Below are positions 29,029 through 38,155 of a stretch of DNA of 64,000 nt, piece by piece. Made by a program: the position numbers and the translations under genes. This stretch comes from Alteraquisediminimonas sediminicola (GTDB lineage Bacteria > Pseudomonadota > Alphaproteobacteria > Sphingomonadales > Sphingomonadaceae), in NCBI RefSeq assembly GCF_019740335.1, contig NZ_JAHXZS010000001.1:868001-932000 (forward strand), written 5' to 3'. Position 1 is the stretch's first letter, and each line of letters begins with the position of its first letter. Below the pieces are notes generated by a model. That model was not told the origin of the DNA, ran no database searches, and was given only the letters and a program-made list of their open reading frames with translations.

Positions 29029-29249
29029 CCTCAGTCGCCGGCGCGGGCATCCGCCCGCTTAGGCTTTCGCGCCAATAAGGCGCGGCGGCCATTCGGCCTT
29101 GCGGCACTGCGTGCCGTTGGTGGCAATTGTCATGCGCAACCCTAAGATAGTGCCACCAACGGCGGCATCGCCGCCGCAAGCGCGAACGCGCGCCCGAGCT
29201 TATTGCGAGGAAAGCCAAGGCGACGGATGTCGCCGCCCGGCGCTTGAGG
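29029..29249. repeat. long inverted-repeat element with nested hairpins (element C)
   Basis: Related to the copy at 25013-25235. The arms are 29029-29125 and 29151-29249, joined by an innermost perfect stem GCCGTTGGTGGCA / TGCCACCAACGGC. The left arm carries GCGGGC atcc GCCCGC (29043-29058), while the right arm carries GGCGAC ggat GTCGCC (29219-29234). The two arms therefore no longer match each other there, yet each keeps its own stem. It lies between convergent DUF192 and kup, just past the terminator; apart from it the 29008-29306 gap holds nothing else recognisable. Confidence 0.88.
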
Positions 29250-29306
29250 GAACAAACAAAAAAACTAACCGCGCACGGAACGACGGAGGTGTACCCCGCC
29301 CTGCAA

Positions 29307-31253
29307 TTAAATCTCGACCTGACTACCCAGCTCCACCACGCGGTTAGTCGGCAAGCGGAAGAACTCCATCGCGCTTTCTGCGTTCCGCAGCATCCATGCG
29401 AACAGATGTTCGCGCCATACGGCCATGCCGGGGCGCGATGACGGCAACAAGGTCTGCCGTGCGAGGAAGAAGCTCGTGTCCATCATGTTGAACGTCGCAC
29501 CGCCACAATTGCCCAGATTCTTCAACGCATCCGGCACATTCGGCTCTTCCATAAAGCCATAGCGAATGACGAGGCGGAAAAAGCCCTGCCCGAGATCGCT
29601 CATGCTGCACCGCCGCGTCTCATCGGTATAAGGCACATCTTCGATCCGCACGGTCAACAGCACCACACGCTCATGCAGCACCTTGTTGTGCTTCAGATTG
29701 TGCAGCAACGCATGCGGCACGCCTTCCGGGGTCGATGTCATGAACACCGCCGTCCCGGACACGCGCGACGCGCTATTGGCCGCCGATTTGATGAAGATGC
29801 CAAGCGGCATCGCCGATTCACGCATCCGTTCCAGCATCAGCTTGCGCCCGCGCGACCAGCTGGTCAGCAATGTAAAGATGATCAGCCCGACCAACAATGG
29901 GAACCAGCCGCCATCCGGCACCTTGGTCAGGTTCGCCGCGAAATAGGCGACATCGACGACAAGGAACACCGTCAACACCAGCACCGCCAGCAATTTGTTC
30001 CAATGCCACAAGGAGAACAATACCACCGCCAACAGACAGGTATCGATGAACATCGCCCCCGTCACCGCAATACCATAAGCCGCCGCGAGGTTGCTCGACG
30101 ACTGGAACATCAAGACCAAAGCGATCACCGCGACCATCAGCGCCCAGTTGATTGCCGGGATGTAAATCTGCCCGGCGGCGCGTGCGCTGGTATGGGCGAT
30201 ACGCAGACGCGGGATGAAGCCAAGCTGGATCGCCTGTTGCGTCAACGAGAACGCACCCGAAATCACGGCCTGACTGGCAATAACCGTCGCCATCAGCGCC
30301 AGCAGCACGAGCGGCAAGCGGAAGGCTTCTGGCGCGAGCAAGAAGAACGGGTTGAAAATCGCCGCCTGCGCCGCCACCGGATCAAGCGAAATGATCATCG
30401 CGCCCTGCCCCAGATAGTTGAGCATCAGCCCTGGCAAGACGAAGAACAGCCATGACACGCGAATCGGATTGCGGCCAAAATGCCCCATATCGGCATACAG
30501 CGCCTCTGCCCCCGTCACCGCGAGCACGACAGAACCAAGCGCTAGAAACGCCTTGACCCCGTCGATCCTGAAAAACTCCACCGCATACATCGGATTGAGC
30601 GCCCAGAGAATTTCCGGGGCCTGGACGATATGGCTCAACCCCAATACCGACAGCACGATGAAATAGATGACCATGATCGGCCCGAACAATAACCCGACCT
30701 TTGCCGTGCCGCGCGCCTGAATCATGAACAGGCCCACCAGAATCGCAATCGCAATCGGCAGCACAAATGGCTCGAAACCGGGATTGACGACCATCAGACC
30801 TTCGGATGCCGACAACACCGACATCGCAGGCGTAATCATGCTGTCGCCATAAAAAAGCGCTGTCGCAAACACGCCGAGCAGCACAATCGACATGCTCCAT
30901 TTCGCATCCGGCGATTTGCGGTTGATCAGCGCCAGCAGCGCAAGGCTACCGCCTTCGCCCTTATTATCGGCCCGCATGATGATGCTGACATATTTGATCG
31001 TCACCACGATCATCATCGACCAGAAAATCAGGCTCAACACGCCATAAATATGCATCGGATCGGGCGCGAGCCGATGATGCCCGCCAAAGGTTTCACGAAA
31101 GGCGTAAATCGGGCTGGTGCCGATATCGCCAAACACGATGCCGACCGCGCTGATCGCGAGGCTCAACAACGACCCATGGACATGATGTCCACCAACCGGC
31201 GTATCGCCAGCCTGTGTCGGGGATGTATTCATGTCGGAAGCGCTTGTGGTCAT
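29307..31253 (-). CDS. kup: KUP family potassium uptake transporter
   Basis: A 648-residue KUP/HAK transporter with twelve membrane segments and a cytoplasmic C-terminal domain (about 490-648). The family signature is [19 protein letters not shown]; further blocks are [15 protein letters not shown] and [18 protein letters not shown], the latter lining the ion path. It takes up K+ with protons. The C-terminal region contains TVRIEDVPY and [13 protein letters not shown], typical of the bacterial members. The 144-bp gap downstream to ccmI shows no obvious terminator. Confidence 0.95.
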   Translation of the reverse strand: MTTSASDMNTSPTQAGDTPVGGHHVHGSLLSLAISAVGIVFGDIGTSPIYAFRETFGGHHRLAPDPMHIYGVLSLIFWSMMIVVTIKYVSIIMRADNKGEGGSLALLALINRKSPDAKWSMSIVLLGVFATALFYGDSMITPAMSVLSASEGLMVVNPGFEPFVLPIAIAILVGLFMIQARGTAKVGLLFGPIMVIYFIVLSVLGLSHIVQAPEILWALNPMYAVEFFRIDGVKAFLALGSVVLAVTGAEALYADMGHFGRNPIRVSWLFFVLPGLMLNYLGQGAMIISLDPVAAQAAIFNPFFLLAPEAFRLPLVLLALMATVIASQAVISGAFSLTQQAIQLGFIPRLRIAHTSARAAGQIYIPAINWALMVAVIALVLMFQSSSNLAAAYGIAVTGAMFIDTCLLAVVLFSLWHWNKLLAVLVLTVFLVVDVAYFAANLTKVPDGGWFPLLVGLIIFTLLTSWSRGRKLMLERMRESAMPLGIFIKSAANSASRVSGTAVFMTSTPEGVPHALLHNLKHNKVLHERVVLLTVRIEDVPYTDETRRCSMSDLGQGFFRLVIRYGFMEEPNVPDALKNLGNCGGATFNMMDTSFFLARQTLLPSSRPGMAVWREHLFAWMLRNAESAMEFFRLPTNRVVELGSQVEI

Positions 31254-31397
31254 CGGCTAAATTGCCCGTATATTAAACGTCCTGCACTCCCAAGAAGGCG
31301 GGATAGGACGCCGCGCACTAGCACAGCCCCTATGGCCCTGCAATCGCGCTACATACGGCAGATTTCCGGGAAATTTTATTAATTCAGTAAAAAAGGA

Positions 31398-32054
31398 TCA
31401 ACGTGCCGAGGCTGCGGCGGGCGCAGTGGCATCCGAATCACCTGTCATCTGGGCGATCTCGGCCAGACGCTGTTCAAGATCGGCTCGCCATGGCGCGTCT
31501 TTGGGCGTTCTCGCCAGCAATTTCGCCCAGATCGCCGCCGCCGCATCATATTGCCCCGCCTGCGCCAGCCCCAAGCCTTTGAAAAAAGCCGGTCCCGGAT
31601 GATCAGGGGCAATCGCCAACGCCCGGTCAAACGCCAGATCGGCGGCAGGCGTCAGCAAGCCCCCCGCATGCAACACCAATGCATTGCCCATCGCCACCCA
31701 AATATCCGCATTGTCCGGCTGCATCTGCGCCGCACGCGCCAACAGGGCCGCCGCCATGCGGTGATCGCCCTTTTGCTCTTGCGCCAAGGCCAACACGAAC
31801 AACCCGTCCGCATTCTGCGCGCCCTTAGCCACGGCATCGACTTCGTTTTTCAACGCGCCCTCTTCCTTGGTGGATGAAGGCGGCGTCGGCGCGGGTTGAC
31901 CGGCCGATTGGGGATGACCCTGCCAGCCATAGCCCACAGCACCGAGCAACAGCACCGCCGCCACCGGCCACATGCGCGCGGACCTATGACGCAGCGCAAG
32001 TGCCAGCCCTGCCAATGCCGCCGCCAACAACAAGATCAGCCAGAACCACCCCAT
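31398..32054 (-). CDS. ccmI: c-type cytochrome biogenesis protein CcmI (TPR)
   Basis: A 218-residue protein with two N-terminal membrane helices (about 3-20 and 30-46) and a periplasmic TPR domain (about 85-200): FVLALAQEQKGDHRMAAALLARAAQMQPDNADIWV-type repeats and GLGLAQAGQYDAAAAIWAKLL. CcmI holds apocytochrome c for haem attachment. ATG at 32054 (TGATG with the ccmH stop) is taken as start; a GTG one codon upstream is possible. It is the last gene of the ccm operon. Confidence 0.88.
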   Translation of the reverse strand: MGWFWLILLLAAALAGLALALRHRSARMWPVAAVLLLGAVGYGWQGHPQSAGQPAPTPPSSTKEEGALKNEVDAVAKGAQNADGLFVLALAQEQKGDHRMAAALLARAAQMQPDNADIWVAMGNALVLHAGGLLTPAADLAFDRALAIAPDHPGPAFFKGLGLAQAGQYDAAAAIWAKLLARTPKDAPWRADLEQRLAEIAQMTGDSDATAPAAASAR

Positions 32055-32500
32055 CACGCTTCACCCTTGTCAGACGGTCGCGCATTTGAAGAACGTTGGC
32101 GAAAACGACCACGCACCAGCCACAGCCCGATGAAAAAAACGACCAGAGGCACAATCCACACCGGGGCAGCGATCGCGCTCATTTCCGGTTTGTAACTGAC
32201 CCAAGGGCCATAACGTTCGATGAACCAGGCGCGGATCGCATCCGGCTTTTCGCCCGCCGCCACCTTGCCCCGCACCAAGGCCCGCATATCGCCGGCCATT
32301 TCGGCATTGCTGTCGGCAATGCTTTGCCCCTGACACACAACACAGCGCAATGTTTCCATCAGCGCCTTGGCCTCGGCCTCTTGCTTGGCATCGGGCAATT
32401 GCGTGTTGGCAAGGGCGGCGGGCGGCAGATTGCTATCCGCCTGCACCACGCCGGGCAGCAACATCGCCATCAGGATCAGGGCCAGCCAATGCCGCATCAT
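32054..32500 (-). CDS. ccmH: cytochrome c maturation protein CcmH (CcmL type)
   Basis: A 148-residue protein with a signal sequence (about 1-21), the redox motif LRCVVCQGQSIADSNAEMA and one C-terminal membrane helix (about 111-130, APVWIVPLVVFFIGLWLV). The CxxC pair reduces or resolves apocytochrome c thiols before haem ligation. The start was set at the ATG in ATGA overlap with ccmG; a much longer open frame upstream is antisense noise inside ccmG. E. coli fuses this domain to CcmI; here they are separate genes. Confidence 0.93.
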   Translation of the reverse strand: MMRHWLALILMAMLLPGVVQADSNLPPAALANTQLPDAKQEAEAKALMETLRCVVCQGQSIADSNAEMAGDMRALVRGKVAAGEKPDAIRAWFIERYGPWVSYKPEMSAIAAPVWIVPLVVFFIGLWLVRGRFRQRSSNARPSDKGEA

Positions 32501-33024
32501 CGCGCGACCTCCATCTGATCGAGGATCATCGGCACATCTTCCGAGCGAATATCGCCGACATGCTGATAACGGATCACGCCCTTGCCATCCACGACATAGC
32601 TTTCCGGCACGCCCGAAGACCCCAGCGCCAATTGCACGGCGCTGGTGACATCGCTGCCGATGCGTTGATAGGGATTGCCATTGCGGGCAAGGAAGCGCGC
32701 CACATCTTGCGGCGTATCGCGAATGGCGATGGCATCGATCGCCACGCCCTTGGCCTTGAGTTCGAGCAAGACCGGCGCTTCCGCGATGCAGGGGATGCAC
32801 CAGCTTGCAAAGATATTGAGCAGCCGGGGCTGGCCCATCGCCAGATCGGCGGTGTTCAGCCCGCGCACCCCTTTGGTTGCGGCGGGCAACGTAAATACAG
32901 GCAAAGGCTTGCCCACCAACGCCGAACGCACCACCCGGCCACCCGGTTGAATCAGCCCACGCGCGACCACCCCGACAAAAATCAGGAACAGCACAAACGG
33001 TGCCCAGATCGCGAGCTTTTTCAT
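32497..33024 (-). CDS. ccmG: thiol:disulfide oxidoreductase CcmG/DsbE
   Basis: A 175-residue periplasmic thioredoxin anchored by an N-terminal helix (about 5-25). The active site is FASWCIPCIAEAP, and the CcmG-specific insert and acidic surface lie in the same fold; GVPESYVVDGKG carries the cis-Pro region. It supplies electrons to apocytochrome c/CcmH. ATGA overlaps link it to ccmF upstream and ccmH downstream. Confidence 0.94.
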   Translation of the reverse strand: MKKLAIWAPFVLFLIFVGVVARGLIQPGGRVVRSALVGKPLPVFTLPAATKGVRGLNTADLAMGQPRLLNIFASWCIPCIAEAPVLLELKAKGVAIDAIAIRDTPQDVARFLARNGNPYQRIGSDVTSAVQLALGSSGVPESYVVDGKGVIRYQHVGDIRSEDVPMILDQMEVAR

Positions 33025-34991
33025 CGCGCGGCTCCCGATGCTGCAACACGCCCACGGCCCGCCCGCCAGTTCTTCCAGACCTCTGCCCCGCCCTCACGCC
33101 ACAGCCGCCCGATCAGCGCCAGCAGCCCGCCAAGGGCAATCATCAAACCGCCTAACCAGATCAACGTGACAAAGGGCTTCCACCACAAACGCATCTGCCA
33201 ACCGCCCGCGCCATCGGCCTTGCCGATCACGGTATAAAGCTGGCCATCCCAAAGCGTCGCAATCGCGGCCTCGGACGTTTCCGTCATCGGCGACCAGAAT
33301 TGCCGCGATTCCGGCACCATCACCCGGACAATGTGGGAACTGCCGCGCGTGACCTGTAATTCCGCCTCGACCGCCGTCCAATTCGGCCCCGCCACCGGAC
33401 GGACATCATGGAAGCGCACATGGAAATCGCCAATCTCCGCGACATCGCCAATTTTCATCGCGATCAGCCGCTCCTGCATGAACGCGCTATCCGCCGCCAT
33501 GCCCGCAAGGCTCACCGCCACGCCGAGATGAGCAATCACCATCCCCCATGTAAACAATGGCGTCCGGCGCAGGCTGCGCTTGGCCAGCGGCGCAAGGCTC
33601 GCCACCGCCGTACCACCGGCGACAATCAGGCCGAGCAACGGCAAAATGCCGATCTTCCCGCCCCAGATCACCACAGCGATCACCGCCGCCAACAGCAACG
33701 CCAAGGCCGGAACCAGTACGCGCCGCGCCACCGCGCCGGGTTCATCGCGCCGCCAACGGACCAACGGGCCGACCCCCATCAACACGACAAGGATCAACGC
33801 AGGTGCCGCACTGACCGAATTGAAATAAGGCGGGCCGATTGACAGCTTATCACCCGTCATCACTTCCGCCGCCAAGGGATAGAGCGTGCCGATAAACACA
33901 ATCGCCAACAGCACCGACAGCAACAGATTGTTGATCACCAGCCCGGCCTCGCGGCTCAACGGATCGAATTGATTGCCCTCGCGCACCGTGCCGATCCGCA
34001 GACCAAATAACGCCAGCGCGCCGCCAATATAGATCGCGAGCAGCATCAACAAGAAACTGCCGCGCTGCGGATCGACCGCAAAGCTATGCACACTCGTCAA
34101 AATGCCGGAACGCACCAAAAATGTGCCCACCATCGACATCGAGAACGCGACCACCGCCAGCATCACCGTCCATGCCCGAAGGCCGTCGCGCGTCGCCAGC
34201 ACCGTCACCGAATGGAGCAAGGCCGTCGCCGCGAGCCACGGCATCAACGACGCATTTTCGACCGGGTCCCAGAACCACCAGCCACCCCAGCCCAATTCAT
34301 AATAGGCCCAATAGCTGCCCGCCACGATTCCAACCGTCAGGAAAACCCATGAAATCAGTACCCATGGCCGCATGGCGCGGGCAAAGGCCGGGCCGACATC
34401 ACGGGTGATCAACGCGCCGACCGCAAAGGCAAAGGCGATGCTGATCCCGACATAGCCGAAATACAGCGTCGGCGGATGGAAGGCCAACCCCGGATCTTGC
34501 AACAACGGGTTCAGCCCCTGCCCCTCGCTCGCTGCGGGCAATTGCCGCGCAAAGGGGTTGGAGGCGATCAGCAGAAAGGCGTAAAAACCAAGGCCGATCA
34601 GCGCCTGCGCGCCCAAGGTCGCGACCAATGTTTTCGGCTCCAGCCGCTTTTCCAACAGCGCGACCATCGCCCCCGCAACGGCCAACACCGTCACCCACAA
34701 CAGCATCGACCCTTCGTGATTGCCCCAAGTGCCTGCGAATTTATACAGCCACGGCTTGGCCGCATGGCTATTCATCACCACCAGCCTGACCGATAAATCG
34801 GTCCGCATGAACAACGCAATCAGGGTCAAAAACGCGCCCGATACCAGCACCGCCTGCATCACCGCCACCGGCCTTACCAGCGCCGCGACCGGCCCGTCCG
34901 GCTGACGCCAGCCAAACAGCCCCGCATACATCTGCAACGCCGCCAGCGCCGCCGCCAGCCACAAGGCGGCCAGTCCGAATTCTGCCAACAT
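33021..34991 (-). CDS. ccmF: haem lyase CcmF
   Basis: A 656-residue polytopic protein with about 15 membrane helices. The haem-handling WWD domain reads ELGWGGWWFWDPVENASLMPW, and conserved histidines are in WGNHEGSMLLW and ATALLHSV. With CcmH and CcmI it forms the haem lyase that ligates haem to apocytochrome c on the periplasmic side. It overlaps ccmE by 1 bp (TGATG) and ccmG by ATGA. Confidence 0.95.
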   Translation of the reverse strand: MLAEFGLAALWLAAALAALQMYAGLFGWRQPDGPVAALVRPVAVMQAVLVSGAFLTLIALFMRTDLSVRLVVMNSHAAKPWLYKFAGTWGNHEGSMLLWVTVLAVAGAMVALLEKRLEPKTLVATLGAQALIGLGFYAFLLIASNPFARQLPAASEGQGLNPLLQDPGLAFHPPTLYFGYVGISIAFAFAVGALITRDVGPAFARAMRPWVLISWVFLTVGIVAGSYWAYYELGWGGWWFWDPVENASLMPWLAATALLHSVTVLATRDGLRAWTVMLAVVAFSMSMVGTFLVRSGILTSVHSFAVDPQRGSFLLMLLAIYIGGALALFGLRIGTVREGNQFDPLSREAGLVINNLLLSVLLAIVFIGTLYPLAAEVMTGDKLSIGPPYFNSVSAAPALILVVLMGVGPLVRWRRDEPGAVARRVLVPALALLLAAVIAVVIWGGKIGILPLLGLIVAGGTAVASLAPLAKRSLRRTPLFTWGMVIAHLGVAVSLAGMAADSAFMQERLIAMKIGDVAEIGDFHVRFHDVRPVAGPNWTAVEAELQVTRGSSHIVRVMVPESRQFWSPMTETSEAAIATLWDGQLYTVIGKADGAGGWQMRLWWKPFVTLIWLGGLMIALGGLLALIGRLWREGGAEVWKNWRAGRGRVAASGAAR

Positions 34992-35422
34992 CAGCTCACG
35001 CGTCCGGTCTTGTGCTTATCGCCCGCCATTTGCGGCGGCATATAGCGTTCATCATGCTTGGCGAGGATATTGCTGGCCACAAATTGGCCCGGCGTCACGA
35101 ATTTGCCCTCGGCCACCACGCCCGAACCCTCGCGAAACAGATCGGGGACAATGCCCTTGAATTCCACCGGAATCGCATGACGCTCATCTTCCACGACAAA
35201 GCGGATCGTCACCCCATCGGCCAGTTTCTTGACCGAGCCTGTGCGCACCATCCCGCCCAGCCGCACATCGCGATCAAGCGCAGGTGGGCTACGCAGCACA
35301 TCGGACGGCGCATAAAAATACGCCGCCTGATCCTTCAGGCCCGACATCGCGAGCAGCACCGCCCCCAGCATCGCGACCACAGCCGCAACAATCAGGATCA
35401 GCCGTTGGTTCTTGGCCTTCAC
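34991..35422 (-). CDS. ccmE: haem chaperone CcmE
   Basis: A 143-residue periplasmic OB-fold protein with an N-terminal anchor (about 7-27). The haem-binding histidine is in ILAKHDERYMPPQM, followed by the usual tyrosine. It carries haem covalently from CcmC to CcmF. The start is a GTG that overlaps the ccmD stop (GTGA). Confidence 0.95.
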   Translation of the reverse strand: MKAKNQRLILIVAAVVAMLGAVLLAMSGLKDQAAYFYAPSDVLRSPPALDRDVRLGGMVRTGSVKKLADGVTIRFVVEDERHAIPVEFKGIVPDLFREGSGVVAEGKFVTPGQFVASNILAKHDERYMPPQMAGDKHKTGRVS

Positions 35423-35553
35423 TTGCGCCCTCGCATCATCTCATCCACGGCCTGTTCGGCGCGGCGCATCTGGTTGAAGCTGACCAATACCAGCCAGCCA
35501 AGCGCAGGCACGCTCACGCCATAAGCCGCAATCACAAAATGCCACTGGTTCAC
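35419..35553 (-). CDS. ccmD: haem exporter accessory protein CcmD
   Basis: A 44-residue protein with one membrane helix (WHFVIAAYGVSVPALGWLVL) and a basic tail. It starts with GTG at 35553 (GTGA overlap with ccmC) and ends inside ccmE's start. CcmD stabilises the CcmC-CcmE-haem complex. The size, the W-x-F-V-x-x-A-Y-G pattern and the position between ccmC and ccmE fix the identity. Confidence 0.88.
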   Translation of the reverse strand: MNQWHFVIAAYGVSVPALGWLVLVSFNQMRRAEQAVDEMMRGRK

Positions 35554-36281
35554 GAGGCCGCCAGTCGACGCATGCGCATCTCCAATTTGGTTTCGGCCAG
35601 TTCGGCCCGCATCCGCATCAACACAATCGCGCCGAACAACAGGCTCGCACCGACCGCTGCGCCCAACAACGGCCACAGCATCGACGCGTCAATGCTCGAT
35701 CCCTTCATCAGGCTGATGCTCTGGCCCTGATGCAAGGTCCGCCACCACAAGACTGAATAATGGATAATTGGCAGGTTGATCGCACCGATCAGCCCGAAAA
35801 TCGCGGTCATCCGCCCTTCGCCTGCGGACTCTCCATCGGCATCGCGCTCGGCCCGCGACAGCGCCATATAAGCGAGATAGAGAAAGAACAGGACCAGCAT
35901 CGACGTCAACCGCCCGTCCCATTCCCACCACGTTCCCCATGTGGGCCGCCCCCAGATCGCACCGGTCGCAAGGCAAATCGCCGCAAACACCGCGCCCGGC
36001 AATGCACAGGCCCGACCCGCCACGCCCGCCAAAGGGTGCCGCCAGATCAATTGCATCGCGCTGGCAATGGCGATCCCGCTCCACCCCGCCATGCCCAGCC
36101 ATGCGGCAGGTACGTGAATATATATGATCCGCACCGTATCGCCCTGAAGATAATCGGCAGGGCCGAACAACACGCCATAAACGACGCACAAGATCAGCAG
36201 CACGCCGCCGACAAGGCCAAGCCAGCCCGTCAACGGGCGTGCGATCTTCAAAAAACGGGCGGGATTCGCATAAGCATGCAT
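35550..36281 (-). CDS. ccmC: haem exporter protein CcmC
   Basis: A 243-residue protein with six membrane helices. The WWD signature is TWGTWWEWDGRLTSML, and the flanking haem-ligand histidines are in IIYIHVPAAWLGM and NLPIIHYSVLWW. It loads haem onto CcmE. ATG at 36281 gives MHAYANPARFLKIARPL; a TTG seven codons upstream is a weaker alternative. It is the first gene of ccmCDEFGHI; the ABC components ccmA and ccmB are not within this window. Confidence 0.95.
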   Translation of the reverse strand: MHAYANPARFLKIARPLTGWLGLVGGVLLILCVVYGVLFGPADYLQGDTVRIIYIHVPAAWLGMAGWSGIAIASAMQLIWRHPLAGVAGRACALPGAVFAAICLATGAIWGRPTWGTWWEWDGRLTSMLVLFFLYLAYMALSRAERDADGESAGEGRMTAIFGLIGAINLPIIHYSVLWWRTLHQGQSISLMKGSSIDASMLWPLLGAAVGASLLFGAIVLMRMRAELAETKLEMRMRRLAAS

Positions 36282-36376
36282 GATGCATGTGCATCTAGCC
36301 AATCATCACCGGCTTGGAAAGCGCCACGAGACGCTAAAGCATTGCGTTTATCGCACGCCCATTCCAAAGCGGCATC

Positions 36377-37297
36377 ATGCACCCGCCACATCAGCCGCAA
36401 CACCAACCGGGCCGCGCCATTTTGTGCCGCTGCCTTGCGACCATTTTGTTCACCCTGATGTGGACATTATCGAAAATTGCATCGGAAGCCGGGGTCAATA
36501 CGATCGAGATCGTCTTCTATCGCTCCCTGTTCGCGGCCCCGGTGGTGTTGCTGTGGACATTATTGGGACCCGGGCTGCATTCGATCAGAACCGCGCGACC
36601 GTTCGCGCATCTGCAACGCACCGGCATCGGCGTGATTTCGATGTTTTTCACCTTTTACGCGATCACCCTTTTGCCGCTTGCCGAGGCCTCGACCCTTAGC
36701 TTCTCCGCGCCGATTTTCTCCACCCTCATGTCCGCAATGCTGCTTGGCGAACGGATCGGCATTTGGCGCATCACCGCCGTCATCTTCGGCTTTCTGGGTG
36801 TGCTGGTGGTGATGCTGCCCGGCTTTACCGACCATCATTTGCCACTGGACGGACTGATCGCCGGGGTGCTGTCCGCCATCGGCATCGCGATGGTCACCGT
36901 CACCGTCCGCCAGATCAGCGACACTGAATCCGCCACCGCCATCGTCTTCTGGTTCACCATCGGCGCGTTTCTGATCTTCTCCATGCTGATGCCCTGGTTC
37001 GGCCACATGCATGATTGGCGCATAATCGCCATGCTCGCAGCCATGGGCGGCATCGGTGCTATCGCCCAATTATTCATGACGGCAGCATTGCGCTTTGCCC
37101 CCGTCGGGGTGGTGGTGCCGTTCGATTACACCCAATTGCTCTGGGCCACGCTTGTCGGCTTTCTGGTGTGGAATAATATTCCCCCCGGCACCACCTGGCT
37201 GGGGTCCGCAATCATCATCACAGCGGGCCTTGTGACTATTTATCGCGAACATCGCCACCGGATCTCGCGTCAGGCAACTCCGACCGCGAGCGGATGA
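36377..37297 (+). CDS. EamA family (DMT superfamily) transporter
   Basis: A 306-residue protein with ten membrane helices in two EamA repeats (about 20-150 and 160-295). Typical blocks are AEASTLSFSAPIFSTLMSAMLLGE, at the end of repeat one, and APVGVVVPFDYTQLLWATLVGFLVW in repeat two. Such carriers export amino acids or other metabolites; the substrate is not predictable. The N-terminus (MHPPHQPQHQPG) is hydrophilic and the true start may be slightly later. It is divergent from ccmC. Confidence 0.88.
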   Translation: MHPPHQPQHQPGRAILCRCLATILFTLMWTLSKIASEAGVNTIEIVFYRSLFAAPVVLLWTLLGPGLHSIRTARPFAHLQRTGIGVISMFFTFYAITLLPLAEASTLSFSAPIFSTLMSAMLLGERIGIWRITAVIFGFLGVLVVMLPGFTDHHLPLDGLIAGVLSAIGIAMVTVTVRQISDTESATAIVFWFTIGAFLIFSMLMPWFGHMHDWRIIAMLAAMGGIGAIAQLFMTAALRFAPVGVVVPFDYTQLLWATLVGFLVWNNIPPGTTWLGSAIIITAGLVTIYREHRHRISRQATPTASG

Positions 37298-37452
37298 AAT
37301 CGCCATCAGCCTGACTTGGTCGCTTGTATCGGTCCTTGCGCGGGGTTATAGCCCCGACCGAAGACATGGATTGGCGGACAGAATAATGATCCGTCGGGCA
37401 TGTCATGCAGGGTAGGTCGCAAGTATTTACATCTGACAGGGCGGAGATCAGA

Positions 37453-37920
37453 ATGAACGACGTAACGGCAAATACTGATAATCGCTCAGAAAATGGCGCG
37501 ATGGGAAGTGCCGTGTTGGACGACAACTACCGCCCTACCCCCGAAGAACCCTTTATGTGCGACCGTCAGCAGGAATATTTCCGGCGCAAGCTGATCGACT
37601 GGAAAGAATCGATCCTGCGCGAATCCAAGGAAGTGCTGACCCAGCTCAAGAATGATTCGCTGCGTGAACCGGACGTTGCCGACCGCGCCTCCTCCGAAAC
37701 GGATTGGTCGATCGAACTGCGCACCCGCGACCGCCAGCGTAAATTGATTTCCAAAATCGAATCCGCGCTGCGTCGGCTGGAAGATGGCGAATATGGCTAT
37801 TGCGAAGTGACCGGCGAACCGATTTCACTCGCCCGGCTCGAAGCCCGCCCGATCGCCACCATGACCGTCGAGGCGCAAGAACGTCACGAACGTCAGGAAA
37901 AAGTCTCGCGCGACGAATAG
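37453..37920 (+). CDS. dksA: DksA family RNA polymerase-binding transcription factor
   Basis: A 155-residue DksA with the coiled-coil tip DRASSETDWSIELRTRDRQ and the globular domain DGEYGYCEVTGEPISLARLEARP. Only one of the four zinc-ligand cysteines of E. coli DksA remains (C-E-V-T and, later, MTVEAQ), a pattern seen in alphaproteobacterial homologues. DksA works with ppGpp at the polymerase secondary channel. ATG at 37453 follows a GGAG site. The upstream leader contains a GC-rich hairpin (37329-37361, loop TTATAG). Confidence 0.93.
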   Translation: MNDVTANTDNRSENGAMGSAVLDDNYRPTPEEPFMCDRQQEYFRRKLIDWKESILRESKEVLTQLKNDSLREPDVADRASSETDWSIELRTRDRQRKLISKIESALRRLEDGEYGYCEVTGEPISLARLEARPIATMTVEAQERHERQEKVSRDE

Positions 37921-37969
37921 GGGCTATTCTCCGCGCCAGTTATTCTCCGCGCCTTCAGTTCGACACGCC

Positions 37970-38069
37970 GTCATTCCCGCGAAGGCGGGAATCCAGACAG
38001 TGTGAACCGAGGCGTGGGCGCACCCTTCTCAGATAGTGCTATATGGATTCCCGCCTTCGCGGGAATGAC
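37970..38069. repeat. REP-like repeat pair in inverted orientation (second location)
   Basis: Copies at 37970-37995 and 38044-38069 share the 26-bp unit found at 3498-3602 (core TTCCCGCGAAGGCGGGAA), again facing each other, here across 48 bp and again between convergent genes (dksA and the 62-residue gene). The rest of the 37921-38155 gap shows no other feature. Confidence 0.85.
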
Positions 38070-38155
38070 GAGGGAGGAGGCGCAAAGCCTACTCCCTGCG
38101 ATGAAACGCCCCGCCGTCATCAAGATTTGGCAGCGACAACAACGTCGTCCGCACC

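Noticed and set aside
23390-29347. Short open frames across the large repeat elements (near 23390-23629, 25082-25282, 28925-29218, 29099-29347), encoding peptides such as RARAYCEESQGDGCRRPALEG
   Set aside because: The peptides are similar to each other only because the underlying DNA repeat is the same; they lack ribosome sites, run into neighbouring genes and contain no domain.
36265-36293. GCATGCATGATGCATGTGCAT alternation upstream of ccmC considered as an operator (shown here as overlapping ATGC words)
   Set aside because: Low-complexity overlap of ATGCAT words around the start codon; no clear two-fold site or second copy in the window.
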